From Rhizobium album (GTDB taxonomy: Bacteria; Pseudomonadota; Alphaproteobacteria; Rhizobiales; Rhizobiaceae): a DNA stretch of 64,000 nucleotides. The number at the start of each line of letters is the position of its first letter. Within the stretch, counting starts at the first letter, position 1. Under the pieces are notes generated by a model. It saw nothing but the letters and a program-made list of their open reading frames with translations. It was not told the origin of the DNA and did no database searches. The stretch spans positions 124,001-188,000 of the forward strand of contig NZ_QFBC01000010.1 of the NCBI RefSeq assembly GCF_003122325.1. The letters run 5' to 3'. Positions 47,092 through 56,701 of this stretch are shown one piece after another. Made by a program: the position numbers and the translations under genes.

Positions 47092-48639
47092 TCAGTGTTC
47101 GCCGACGGCCTTTTCGGCAGCTGCGATTTCAGCCTGGCGGCGGGCAACTTCGTCGCCGATCGGCGGGCCACGGAAGCGGCGGCTTTCGAAACCGAACCAG
47201 ATGATGCCGGTCAACACCAGGAAGCCGACGGTGATGTAGAGCGCCCATTCGTTCGGCGGCTGAATACCGAGGACGAAGATCAGGATCATGGCGAGGACCG
47301 TCAGCACCGCAAACAGCTTGAACATGGCTTCGCCGAGGTTCCACGGACCCATCTTGTCCCACTTCGACGTGCCCCAGGCGAACAGGCCGAGCGTGATCGG
47401 GATCGCGAAGGAGAAGAACAGGAAGATGACCGTGCACGACACGACGATGGTATAGACCGGCGTTTCGCCGATCGAGACCAGCGAAGAGCCCCAGACGAAC
47501 AGGACGGCAAGGATCGAACCGGTCCAGATGGCCGCAACCGGCGTACGATAGGTCGGGCTGACCTTCGCGAGCGCCTTGGAGGCCGGCAGGCCGCCGTCAC
47601 GCGAGAAGGCGAAGATCATGCGTGAAACCGAGGTCACCGTCGCAAGGCCGCACAACCACTGGCACACGAGGATGGCGAAGTAGAGGATGTCCTTGACGAC
47701 GACATTGACCTGCGTGTCCATCGCCCAGAAGAAGACGTTCCAGCCCTGCTTGGCGGCGTCGTCCATGTTCGGCAGCATCAACACGAAGGAGCAAAGCATG
47801 ATGTAGCCGAAGATCGCCGACCAAAGCACCGAGCTTACCATGCCGCGCGGCACGGAATGGGCCGCCTTGATGGTTTCTTCCGAAGTATGGGCGGAAGCAT
47901 CGTAGCCGGTGATCGTATAGATCGGCAAAAGCAGGCCGAGCAGGAAGACCCAGGTGCCCGACGTCGTCGGCCAGACGTTGCCGCCGGCCTCGCCGGAATA
48001 GTTGGCGAAGGTGAACAGGCGGCCGAATTCATAGCTCGGCGCGGCAACCAGGCACACGACGGCAAGCGCGATCGACGTGACGAAGATCAGGTAGCCCGAG
48101 AAGTCGGTGAGCTTGGCCGTCAGGCCGATACCCATGTGGTTGACCAGCGCCTGCAGGCCGGTGATGACGGCAAGGAAGACGATCCGCGTCACCGTGCTGT
48201 CTTCCAGACCGAAGTAAGGCGTGCCGAACGACCCCATGAAGAAATAGTAGGTGCCGACGTTGATGGCGCCGAGCACGGTGACGAGGCCGAGCAGGTTGAA
48301 CCAGGCGGTCAGCCAGCCGGTGAAGCGGTTGCCGAGGATCGAACCCCAGTGATAGAGGCCGCCCGCTGTCGGATAGGCCGAACTGATCTGCGCCATGGCA
48401 ATGGCGAAGACGGCCGATACGAAGCAACCCAGCGGCCAGCCGATGCCGATCGCCGCGCCGCCGGCGCCGGCGGTTGCCTGAGCGAGCGAATTGATGCCGC
48501 CCGAAAGAATGCAGATGATCGAGAAGGAAACGGCGAAGTTCGAGAACGAACTCATGCGCCGTTCAAGCTCCTGGGCATAGCCCATGGAGTGGAGGACGCT
48601 CATGTCCTCCTTCTTGTCCGTATCGGAATAGTTTGACAT
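47092..48639 (-). CDS. APC-superfamily amino acid/amine permease
   Basis: Inner-membrane importer of 515 residues with about twelve spans. The start SVLHSMGYAQELERRMSSFSNFAVSFSIICILSGG is typical of the bacterial relatives of UGA4/choline/GABA permeases (AA_permease_2), and SAYPTAGGLYHWGS and YDASAHTSEETIKAAHSVPRGM follow. The substrate is probably an amine or amino alcohol by context. The ATG at 48639 has AGGGG and GAGGAG upstream; the open frame runs to 48690. Confidence 0.9.
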   Translation of the reverse strand: MSNYSDTDKKEDMSVLHSMGYAQELERRMSSFSNFAVSFSIICILSGGINSLAQATAGAGGAAIGIGWPLGCFVSAVFAIAMAQISSAYPTAGGLYHWGSILGNRFTGWLTAWFNLLGLVTVLGAINVGTYYFFMGSFGTPYFGLEDSTVTRIVFLAVITGLQALVNHMGIGLTAKLTDFSGYLIFVTSIALAVVCLVAAPSYEFGRLFTFANYSGEAGGNVWPTTSGTWVFLLGLLLPIYTITGYDASAHTSEETIKAAHSVPRGMVSSVLWSAIFGYIMLCSFVLMLPNMDDAAKQGWNVFFWAMDTQVNVVVKDILYFAILVCQWLCGLATVTSVSRMIFAFSRDGGLPASKALAKVSPTYRTPVAAIWTGSILAVLFVWGSSLVSIGETPVYTIVVSCTVIFLFFSFAIPITLGLFAWGTSKWDKMGPWNLGEAMFKLFAVLTVLAMILIFVLGIQPPNEWALYITVGFLVLTGIIWFGFESRRFRGPPIGDEVARRQAEIAAAEKAVGEH

Positions 48640-48765
48640 CGTGCCCCTGCTCCTCGCGGCCTTGCGCGGGATTGCGCCGGCCGTCTCCAATTCATCGCCA
48701 AAAGATCCGCCGGCTTCGCCTTGACGGATCGACCGCAGCTTCCGCTGCTCCCCGGGGGTCGATTG

Positions 48766-49539
48766 TTACGATAGGGCTGGCAGGCTTTCCTGCAGCAGCC
48801 CCGTCAGAAAATCGGCCGCGACCCCTTGGCCGTTTTCATCTGCGATAAGGTCGTTCCTGACCTCGATCATCACGTTCAGCAGCCCGTTGTCGAGGCCGTG
48901 AAGTTTCAGGCTATGGGTGACGCCGTCCTGCGGACCGTAGGGCTCGTTGCGGGCCACCTTGTAGAGATCCGTTCCGGCCGCGGCGTCGAGCATGGCATCG
49001 GCCAGCCGGCTGTCGGTGTCATGGAGAATGCCGATCTCGACTGCACGCGCCACGCCGTTGAAGACCGGCGTAAAGCTGTGCATGGTGACGATCGCCGTCT
49101 TCTGGCCACGCGCCCGCCGATCGGCGACGATCCTGTCGATGCGATCGTGGAAAGGCCGGTAGAGCCCTTCGGTGCGCTCGTTTTTCTGCTCCTCCGTCAG
49201 GCCACGATTACCCGGAATATCATAGATCTCGCTGGTGACCGGCATGGCGCCAGGCGCCTCCGGCGGACGGTTGCAATCATAAGCCAGGCGCGAGAAGCGC
49301 TGGTAGACAAGCGTCGCATCGAGGCTTTTCGACATCAGTCGCGCAACGGCCAGCGCCCCCGGATCCCAGGCGATATGGCTGACCAGGGCGGCATCCGAAA
49401 GGCCGAGGGTGCCGAGACGCTCCGGCAAGGTGCGCGACGCATGTTCGCAAACGAGCAGGACTGCGCCACGCGCATCCCCGTTGACCACGGCGACCGGATC
49501 GCCTTCCGCCTGCGTCAATAATCCGGATTGCACCAGCAT
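48766..49539 (-). CDS. N-formylglutamate amidohydrolase family protein
   Basis: The 257-residue FGase-family (PF05013-type) hydrolase has LLVCEHASRTLPERLGTLGL, HIAWDPGALAVAR, RLAYDCNRPP and TMHSFTPVF, the conserved His/Asp/Glu metal positions. Classical HutG removes formate from N-formylglutamate in histidine breakdown, but no hut gene is present. First gene of the minus-strand unit; in this setting it may cleave the gamma-glutamyl group instead. Confidence 0.88.
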   Translation of the reverse strand: MLVQSGLLTQAEGDPVAVVNGDARGAVLLVCEHASRTLPERLGTLGLSDAALVSHIAWDPGALAVARLMSKSLDATLVYQRFSRLAYDCNRPPEAPGAMPVTSEIYDIPGNRGLTEEQKNERTEGLYRPFHDRIDRIVADRRARGQKTAIVTMHSFTPVFNGVARAVEIGILHDTDSRLADAMLDAAAGTDLYKVARNEPYGPQDGVTHSLKLHGLDNGLLNVMIEVRNDLIADENGQGVAADFLTGLLQESLPALS

Positions 49540-49717
49540 CTACAACGCCCACTCGAAACGTTAATAAAAACTTATAACGAAGAGAATTCTTCACGACGCG
49601 GAAACTGTCAATCGAAATCTGAAAATTTCTCTTCAAAACATTGATTGACATCCGCATGATGGAGAGTGTTACAATTCTGTGAAAACCGGCGAAGACCGGA
49701 AGGGGAACATCAGGCCT
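49540..49717. promoter_or_regulatory. Divergent promoter region, amidohydrolase unit / RpiR gene
   Basis: A/T-rich compared with its flanks. On the plus strand TTGACA (49645-49650), a long 19-bp spacer and TACAAT (49670-49675) suggest an RpiR promoter. Small dyads AGAATTCT (near 49581) and GAAAATTTC (49621-49629) are candidate RpiR half-sites. All inferred by eye. Confidence 0.4.
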
Positions 49718-50593
49718 GTGCCAACGACACCAAGAACCGTATCGGACGTGATCCGTGCGCGCTACGACGCGTTGACACGCGCAGAAAAGCGGCTGGCGGA
49801 AAGCCTTCTGGAAAACTATCCGGTCTCGGGCCTCGGCAGCATCACCGCCGTCGCCGAGAGTGCCGGCGTGTCGACGCCCACGGTGGCACGCATGGTGCAG
49901 AAGCTCGGTTACAAGGGCTATCCGGAATTCCAGGCGAACCTCCGCAGCGAACTCGAAGAAACCCTGTCGAACCCGATCGCCAAGCATGACCGCTGGACGG
50001 CGAGTGCGCCGAACGCCCATGTTCTCAACCGCTTCGCCGACGCGATCATGGCCAACATGCGCCAGACCCTTTCCGACCTCGACCCGCAAAGCTTCGACGA
50101 GGTCGCCGCCCTGCTCTCGGATCGCAAGCGCAGCGTCCATTTCGTCGGCGGCCGCATCACGGGGGCTCTGGCCGAATATTTCTTCACCCACATGCAGGTC
50201 ATCCGCCCGAACACGATGCTGATGTCGTCGGGTGCCAGGACGTGGCCGCAATATGTGCTGAACATGAATGCCGGCGACCTGCTCGTCGTCTTCGACATCC
50301 GCCGCTACGAAACCGAGATGATCAAGCTCGCCGAAATGACCAAGAGCCGCGGCGGCACGATCATCCTGTTCACCGACCAGTGGAACTCGCCCGTCGCGAA
50401 ATTCGCCCACCACATCTTCCGCATCCAGATCGAGGCGCCCTCGGCCTGGGACTCCTCGGTCGTCACGCTTTTTGTCGTCGAGGCGCTGATCGAGGCGGTG
50501 CAATCGACGACGTGGGATGAAACGCGCGAACGCATGAAAACGCTCGAAGGCCTTTTTCAGCAGACCCGTCTGTTCCGCAAACCCAACGAATAG
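49718..50593 (+). CDS. RpiR-family transcriptional regulator
   Basis: The 291-residue protein has an N-terminal HTH_6 domain (RYDALTRAEKRLAESLLE ... STPTVARMVQKLGYKGYPEFQANLR) and a C-terminal SIS domain (RSVHFVGGRITGALAEYF; VVFDIRRYETEMIKLAEM) that normally binds sugar phosphates. Start GTG at 49718 is chosen because the -10 at 49670 would place the transcript start after the alternative GTG at 49679, and GGAAGGGGAA stands upstream of 49718. It is divergent from the amidohydrolase unit and probably controls it. Confidence 0.87.
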   Translation: MPTTPRTVSDVIRARYDALTRAEKRLAESLLENYPVSGLGSITAVAESAGVSTPTVARMVQKLGYKGYPEFQANLRSELEETLSNPIAKHDRWTASAPNAHVLNRFADAIMANMRQTLSDLDPQSFDEVAALLSDRKRSVHFVGGRITGALAEYFFTHMQVIRPNTMLMSSGARTWPQYVLNMNAGDLLVVFDIRRYETEMIKLAEMTKSRGGTIILFTDQWNSPVAKFAHHIFRIQIEAPSAWDSSVVTLFVVEALIEAVQSTTWDETRERMKTLEGLFQQTRLFRKPNE

Positions 50594-50931
50594 GAGGATC
50601 GACACTGGAGCCGGGACTGCCCGCGCAAGCCGCGGGACAGGAGAATGCCTCTCTTGACCGGCAAGGCGGTTGCTGCTTGGATATGTCACAATCCGATACG
50701 GAGGGGATAGTTTCAAACAGCATTTTCAAGCATCTGACGCCATTTGCCGCGGCTTCACAATGGAAGCGCCGTCCGCGGCATGTGACGAAGGATCGATTAT
50801 CGTGACGTTCTCGAACATTTTTCAGATCTGGGAGCAATCGCCCAGAGGATGAGCAAAAGATCGTCACACAAGCTTCATGCAACGCCATTAACAGCGTCGC
50901 CAGACGCTGAAGAAACCAAGAGGAGAAGACA
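50594..50931 (+). other. 338-bp intergenic region before the first ABC operon
   Basis: No gene supported; a 60-codon open frame at 50670-50852 has no family resemblance. It contains GCCGCGG...CCGCGGC inverted arms near 50746-50781 and, at 50892-50909, CAGCGTC-GCCA-GACGCTG, a 7-bp hairpin ending about 10 nt before the ribosome binding site of the substrate-binding protein. Promoters probably lie here. Confidence 0.5.
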
Positions 50932-52038
50932 GTGATCTCGACCATGACCCGCCTGCTTTCGCTTTCGACCGCAATGGTCATCGCGACCACCGCCATCGCA
51001 GCTGCCGAGCCGAGCCAGGAGCTGATCGACGCCGCCAAGAAGGAAGGCGCACTGACCACGATCGCCCTGCCGCACGACTGGTGCGGTTACGGCGACGTCA
51101 TTGCCTCGTTCAAGGCAAAATATCCGGAAATCACCGTCAACGAGCTGAACCCGGATGCCGGTTCGGCTGACGAAGTCGAGGCCATCAAGGCCAACAAGGA
51201 CAATGCCGGCCCGCAGTCGCCCGACGTGATCGACGTCGGTCTCGCTTTTGGCCCGCAGGCCAAGGCCGAAGGCCTTCTCCAGCCGTACAAGGTCTCCACC
51301 TGGGACGAAATTCCGGACACCATCAAGGACGCCGAAGGCTACTGGTACGGTGATTATTACGGCGTCATGTCGCTGCTGGTGAACAAGGACCTCGTCGCCA
51401 ACACGCCGAAGGACTGGGCCGACCTGCTGAAGCCGGAATATTCCGGTCAGGTCTCCCTCGCCGGTGACCCGCGCGCTTCCAACCAGGCGATCCTCGCCGT
51501 TCTCGCCGCCGGCCTCGCAAAGGATGCAAAGGCTGGCAAGGAAGCCGGTGAAGCAGGCCTGTCCTACTTTGCAGAGCTGAACAAGGCCGGCAACTTCGTT
51601 CCGGTTATCGGCAAGTCCGGCACGCTGGCGCAGGGCTCGACCCCGATCGTCGTCGCCTGGGATTACAACGCGCTGAGCTGGGCCAAGACCCTCAACGGCA
51701 ACCCGCCGACCGAAGTCGTGGTTCCGGAGAAGGGCGTTCTCGCCGGCGTTTACGTCCAGGCGATCTCGGCCTATGCGCCGCACCCGAACGCTGCCAAGCT
51801 GTGGATGGAGCACCTGTATTCCGACGACGGTCAGCTCGGCTGGCTGAAGGGCTTCTGCCACCCGGCACGCTTCAACGCCATGGTCAAGGCCGGCAAGGTT
51901 CCGCAGGACCTGATCGACGCCCTGCCGCCGGCGGCATCCTATGAAAAGGCCTACTTCCCGACCCTCGAGGAAGTCGATGCCAACAAGGCTGCCGTCACCA
52001 GCGCCTGGGACAGTGTCGTCGGCGCGAACGTGCAGTAA
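50932..52038 (+). CDS. ABC transporter periplasmic substrate-binding protein (AfuA/PotD class)
   Basis: The 368-residue protein has a Sec signal (LSLSTAMVIATTAIAAAEP) and the type II periplasmic binding fold: KEGALTTIALPHDWCGYGDVI, GYWYGDYYGVMSLLVNKDLV, WADLLKPEYSGQVSLAGDPRASN and STPIVVAWDYNALSW. This is the layout of Fe3+, 2-aminoethylphosphonate and polyamine receptors; no iron-binding Tyr pair is evident, so the ligand is open. Start is GTG at 50932 with AGGAGAAG upstream. First gene of a four-gene importer. Confidence 0.87.
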   Translation: MISTMTRLLSLSTAMVIATTAIAAAEPSQELIDAAKKEGALTTIALPHDWCGYGDVIASFKAKYPEITVNELNPDAGSADEVEAIKANKDNAGPQSPDVIDVGLAFGPQAKAEGLLQPYKVSTWDEIPDTIKDAEGYWYGDYYGVMSLLVNKDLVANTPKDWADLLKPEYSGQVSLAGDPRASNQAILAVLAAGLAKDAKAGKEAGEAGLSYFAELNKAGNFVPVIGKSGTLAQGSTPIVVAWDYNALSWAKTLNGNPPTEVVVPEKGVLAGVYVQAISAYAPHPNAAKLWMEHLYSDDGQLGWLKGFCHPARFNAMVKAGKVPQDLIDALPPAASYEKAYFPTLEEVDANKAAVTSAWDSVVGANVQ

Positions 52039-52049
52039 GCGACATCCTT

Positions 52050-52079
52050 CGTCGCCCCGGCTCTCAGGCCGGGGCGACG
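52050..52079 (+). other. Intra-operon GC-rich hairpin after the substrate-binding protein gene
   Basis: CGTCGCCCCGGC (52050-52061), a 6-nt loop and GCCGGGGCGACG (52068-52079) give a perfect 12-bp stem with no T-run, 12 nt after the stop. Such hairpins protect the 3' end of binding-protein mRNA and lower readthrough, giving excess receptor over permease. Confidence 0.75.
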
Positions 52080-52122
52080 ATTGCGGTATGCCAATCATGG
52101 CAACCCCTTCGAGGTTTTCTTA

Positions 52123-53013
52123 ATGTCATCAGACAGTTCAGCTGCACCACAGCCGACGCGCGCACCCTTTCGCCTGCCGCTGCATTGGCTGGGCGCGTTG
52201 CCGTTCGCGATCTTCGTCCTGCTGTTCCTGATCCTGCCGACGATGCGCATCGTCATCGGTGCCTTCCAGACACCCGAGGGAAGCTTCACCCTGGAAAACA
52301 TCCGGGGTCTTTTCACCACCTCGATCCTGTCTGCCTACTGGATCTCGATCAAGATCAGCATCGCCTCGGCACTGCTCGGCTGCCTGATCGGCTTTTCCGT
52401 CGCTGCCGCCGTGGTGCTCGGCGGCCTGCCGAAATGGATTCGCGGCCCGCTGCTGACATTCTCTGGCGTCGCCTCCAACTTCGCCGGCGTGCCGCTCGCC
52501 TTCGCCTTCCTGGCGACGCTTGGTCCGGTCGGCCTGCTCACGGTGTTCCTGCGAACCGAGCTCGGCATCGACCTGCGCGCGCTCGGCTTCAACATCCTGT
52601 CCTTCTGGGGCCTGACCGTCACCTATCTGTTCTTCCAGATCCCGCTGATGATCCTGATCATCACGCCGGCGCTCGACGGGCTGAAGCGCGAATGGCGCGA
52701 AGCGGCGCAGATCCTCGGTGCCACCAATGCGCAATACTGGCGCTTGGTCGCCTTTCCGATCCTGCTGCCGTCCTTCCTCGGCACGCTGGCCCTGCTTTTC
52801 GCCAATTCCTTCGGCGCCGTCGCCACCGCCATCGCGCTCACCGGTTCGTCGCTCTCCATCGTGCCGATCCTGCTGTTTGCGCAGATCCGCGGCGACGTTC
52901 TCGGCAATCCTCATCTCGGCTATGCGCTTGCCTTCGGCATGATCGTCATCACCGGCATCGCCAACACGATCTACATCTGGCTGCGCGCCCGCAGCGAAAG
53001 GTGGCTGAAATGA
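52123..53013 (+). CDS. ABC transporter permease (PotB/AfuB class)
   Basis: Inner-membrane subunit of 296 residues with six to seven spans. The EAA cytoplasmic loop that docks the ATPase reads LKREWREAAQILGATNAQYWRLVAFPILLPS. The ATG at 52123 has GAGG eleven bases upstream; a TTG at 52081 is less likely. Overlaps the next permease by 4 nt (ATGA). Confidence 0.9.
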   Translation: MSSDSSAAPQPTRAPFRLPLHWLGALPFAIFVLLFLILPTMRIVIGAFQTPEGSFTLENIRGLFTTSILSAYWISIKISIASALLGCLIGFSVAAAVVLGGLPKWIRGPLLTFSGVASNFAGVPLAFAFLATLGPVGLLTVFLRTELGIDLRALGFNILSFWGLTVTYLFFQIPLMILIITPALDGLKREWREAAQILGATNAQYWRLVAFPILLPSFLGTLALLFANSFGAVATAIALTGSSLSIVPILLFAQIRGDVLGNPHLGYALAFGMIVITGIANTIYIWLRARSERWLK

Positions 53014-53792
53014 AGAAATTATGGGCCTGGGGCGCGCTCACCGTCGGGCTGCTCTATTTCATCCTGCCGCTCCTCGGCATGACCAACTTTTCGCTGAAGA
53101 TGCGCCGCGGCGTCTATTCGCTGGATGCCTATGCCGTCGTGCTCGGCGATCCGCGCTTCCAGGAAACCTTCGTCTTCTCGATCCTGATGGCGCTGGCGAC
53201 CATCATCTTCGGCGTGCTGCTGGTGGTGCCCACCGCCTATTGGGTACGCCTCAAGCTGCCGGGCCTGCGCCCCTACATCGAATTCGTCACGCTGCTGCCG
53301 CTGGTGATCCCGGCCATCGTCATCGTCTTCGGTTATATCCGGCTCTACAACACCTCGAGCTGGCTGCCGCTCACCGGCTCGATCACCGGCACGAACATCC
53401 TCTTGATGTTCGGTTACGCGACGCTGGCCCTGCCCTACATGTACCGCTCCGTCGACACGGGGTTGCGCTCGATCGACATCGCCACGCTGACGGAAGCAGC
53501 CCAGAGCCTCGGTGCCGGATGGACGACGATCCTTGCCAAGATCATCCTGCCGAACGTGCTGGTCGCCGTTCTCTCCGGCGCCTTCCTGACCTTCGCCATC
53601 GTCATCGGCGAGTTCACCATGGCCGCCCTGCTCAACCGGCCTGCCTTCGGTCCCTACATGCAGTTGCTCGGCGCCAACAGGGCTTACGAACCCGCGGCAC
53701 TCGCGGTGATGTCCTTCGCGCTGACCTGGGGCTGCCTCGGCCTGATCCAGCTAGTTTCCCGTTTCCAGAAGGGCGTGCAGAGCGCCGCCTAA
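53010..53792 (+). CDS. ABC transporter permease (PotC class)
   Basis: Second permease subunit, 260 residues, about six spans, with the EAA loop SIDIATLTEAAQSLGAGWTTILAKIILPN. Partner of the preceding permease in a heterodimeric channel. The ATG overlaps the upstream stop. The much longer open frame that runs through the upstream gene is an artefact of frame. Ten bases separate it from the ATPase gene. Confidence 0.9.
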   Translation: MKKLWAWGALTVGLLYFILPLLGMTNFSLKMRRGVYSLDAYAVVLGDPRFQETFVFSILMALATIIFGVLLVVPTAYWVRLKLPGLRPYIEFVTLLPLVIPAIVIVFGYIRLYNTSSWLPLTGSITGTNILLMFGYATLALPYMYRSVDTGLRSIDIATLTEAAQSLGAGWTTILAKIILPNVLVAVLSGAFLTFAIVIGEFTMAALLNRPAFGPYMQLLGANRAYEPAALAVMSFALTWGCLGLIQLVSRFQKGVQSAA

Positions 53793-53801
53793 GGACCTTT
53801 C

Positions 53802-54863
53802 ATGAGCTTCCTGACCCTCACACACGTTCAAAAATCCTTCGGCCCGGTGCAGGTGGTCAAGGATTTCAACATGTCCATCGAGAAGGGTGAGTTCATCTCC
53901 TTCCTCGGCCCTTCCGGTTGCGGCAAGACCACCATTCTGCGCATGATCGCCGGCTTCGAAACGCCTTCGGGCGGCACGATCTCCATCAACGGCAAAAGCC
54001 AGCAGAACCTTCGCCCGAACCAGCGCAACATCGGCATGGTCTTCCAGGCCTACGCGCTGTTTCCGAACATGAACGTCGCCGAAAACGTCGCCTTCGGCCT
54101 CAAGGTCGCCGGCGCCCCGAAAACGGAAATCGCAGCCCGCGTCAAGGAAATGCTCGGCCTCATCCGCCTCGACCACCTCGCCGATCGTTACCCTTACCAG
54201 ATGTCGGGCGGCCAGCAGCAGCGCGTCGCGCTGGCCCGTGCGCTTGCCCCCAAGCCGCAGGTGCTGCTGCTCGACGAACCGCTTTCGGCGCTCGACGCCA
54301 AGATCCGCGTGTCGCTGCGCGAGGAAATCCGCGCCATCCAGCAGAAGCTCGGCATCACCACCGTCTTCGTCACCCACGACCAGGAAGAGGCACTGTCGAT
54401 CTCCGACCGTATCGTCGTGATGAATGCCGGCAAGGCCGACCAGATCGGCACGCCGTTCGAAGTGTACAACACCCCGGCAACCCGGTTCGTCGCCTCCTTC
54501 GTCGGTACGCTCAACGTCATCGAAGCGAAGGTGGTCGATCCCGCCTCCAACCGCGTTGCCATCGGCGACCAGCAGTTGACGCTCAGGCATTCGATCGCCG
54601 CCTTCAAGGCCGGCGATCCGATCTCGCTCGCCATGCGCCCGGAAACCGGTTCGCTGGCCGAATCGGCCGAGGGCGACACGGCGCTGACCGGCAAGGTGGT
54701 CTCGGCCCACTTCCTCGGCTCCGTCATCCGCACGCGCATGGATCTCGGCGGCAGCACGATTTCTTTCGACATGTTCAACAATCCGGGCCTCCTGCCGCCG
54801 GCCGCCGGCGAGACGGTGACCCTGCGTTTCGCCGCCAGCGATCTGCTCGTTCTGCTCGACTGA
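53802..54863 (+). CDS. ABC transporter ATP-binding protein (PotA class)
   Basis: The 353-residue ATPase has Walker A GPSGCGKTT (about 36-44), Q loop FQAYALFP, signature MSGGQQQRVALARAL, Walker B VLLLDEPLSALD, the switch His in FVTHDQEEA, and a C-terminal TOBE regulatory domain (about 270-353). It energises the permease pair upstream. A strong terminator follows, so the four genes 50932-54863 are one unit. Confidence 0.92.
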   Translation: MSFLTLTHVQKSFGPVQVVKDFNMSIEKGEFISFLGPSGCGKTTILRMIAGFETPSGGTISINGKSQQNLRPNQRNIGMVFQAYALFPNMNVAENVAFGLKVAGAPKTEIAARVKEMLGLIRLDHLADRYPYQMSGGQQQRVALARALAPKPQVLLLDEPLSALDAKIRVSLREEIRAIQQKLGITTVFVTHDQEEALSISDRIVVMNAGKADQIGTPFEVYNTPATRFVASFVGTLNVIEAKVVDPASNRVAIGDQQLTLRHSIAAFKAGDPISLAMRPETGSLAESAEGDTALTGKVVSAHFLGSVIRTRMDLGGSTISFDMFNNPGLLPPAAGETVTLRFAASDLLVLLD

Positions 54864-54888
54864 GCGGCAAAAGAAACTGTCTGCTTCG

Positions 54889-55733
<845 letters not shown>

Positions 55734-55740
55734 GGATTTT

Positions 55741-55774
55741 GTGGTGGGCTGCTGGATCATCGGCAGCCCACCAC
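55741..55774. terminator. 12-bp perfect hairpin between ribH2 and the LuxR-type gene
   Basis: GTGGTGGGCTGC (55741-55752) and GCAGCCCACCAC (55763-55774) flank a 10-nt loop. Neither side has a good T-run, but the position between convergent stops suggests transcription termination or mRNA 3'-end protection. Confidence 0.5.
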
Positions 55775-55797
55775 CCATCCTTTCATAAGCCCGCCAC

Positions 55798-56610
55798 CTA
55801 TGCCGGCGACTTCAAATTCCCCAGATACAACGACAGCAATTGCGTCTGCGACGAAATGCCGAGCTTGCGGTAGACGTTGCGCCGGTGAACCTTCACCGTG
55901 CCCGTCGAAATCGACAGCCTGAGGCCGATCGATTCGGACGAATGTCCCTGCAGCACCAGATCGATGATCGCCGCCTCGCGGCTGGTCAGGTTGAGGCTGC
56001 GCCAGATGCGATCCGGCACCTCGCCGCCCTGCCGCCGGGCATGATGGCGCGCATCGGCTTTTGCAGCATCGAAACGCTCCCCCGTCCGCCCCCAGAACTG
56101 CCGCACCATGGCGTTGACCAGCGGTTCGGCCTGCTGCAGCAGCGCGAACTCCGCGGCTGAAAATGCGCCCGTCTCCTCCTTGCGCATCAGCGACAGCACG
56201 ATGGTTACGCCATCGTCGTCGGGCACGAAAAAACCGATCTCCTCGGCAAGCCCGGTCTTGATGTAATAGGTACGGTAATATTCGCCGGCAAAGAACCGGT
56301 CCGGCGCCAGTTCCCGCATGCGAAACACCCCTGCCCGGCTGTCGCGGGCATTGTGGTGGAAGGGATCGAGGAGGTAGGCGCCGTCCTGGTACAGGCTGAC
56401 GAAGATGACGTGCTCTTGCGGATTGAAGGTGCTGAACAGCTCGATCGGCCGCTCCTCGCCGCGATTGGCGAAGACGACGACATGATCGAAATCGACCAGT
56501 GCCGCCATCAGGGCACGGAACCGCTGGCCCACCTCGGCATCGTCCGCGGGCGGATCGGCGATCAGCGAGCCCGCAGCCCGGCATAACATGTTGAGATCGA
56601 GCCGCATCAT
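55798..56610 (-). CDS. LuxR-family transcriptional regulator
   Basis: The 270-residue protein has an N-terminal domain of unknown ligand (about 1-195; HVVVFANRGEERPIELF, EYYRTYYIKTGLAEEIGFFVPDD, GAF-like) and a C-terminal LuxR helix-turn-helix (LTSREAAIIDLVLQGHSSESIGLRLSISTGTVKVHRRNVYRKLG in segments). There is no receiver domain. I choose the ATG at 56610 with GGGAGGCGG directly before it; the frame is open to a TTG at 56682. Divergent from the second ABC operon and the probable regulator of it. Confidence 0.87.
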   Translation of the reverse strand: MMRLDLNMLCRAAGSLIADPPADDAEVGQRFRALMAALVDFDHVVVFANRGEERPIELFSTFNPQEHVIFVSLYQDGAYLLDPFHHNARDSRAGVFRMRELAPDRFFAGEYYRTYYIKTGLAEEIGFFVPDDDGVTIVLSLMRKEETGAFSAAEFALLQQAEPLVNAMVRQFWGRTGERFDAAKADARHHARRQGGEVPDRIWRSLNLTSREAAIIDLVLQGHSSESIGLRLSISTGTVKVHRRNVYRKLGISSQTQLLSLYLGNLKSPA

Positions 56611-56683
56611 CCCCCGCCTCCCGCGAACCCATGGCTGGGCGTCTTTCGGGTTATATTCCTCCCACAGAACGAAATCAGTCAAA

Positions 56684-56701
56684 ATACCACTTTCGGGGTA
56701 T
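56684..56701. promoter_or_regulatory. 18-bp dyad in the LuxR/ABC divergent region
   Basis: ATACC-N8-GGTAT, centred about 83 bp upstream of the LuxR gene start and 108 bp upstream of the ATPase start. Size and symmetry suit a LuxR-type dimer. Assignment is positional inference. Confidence 0.4.
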
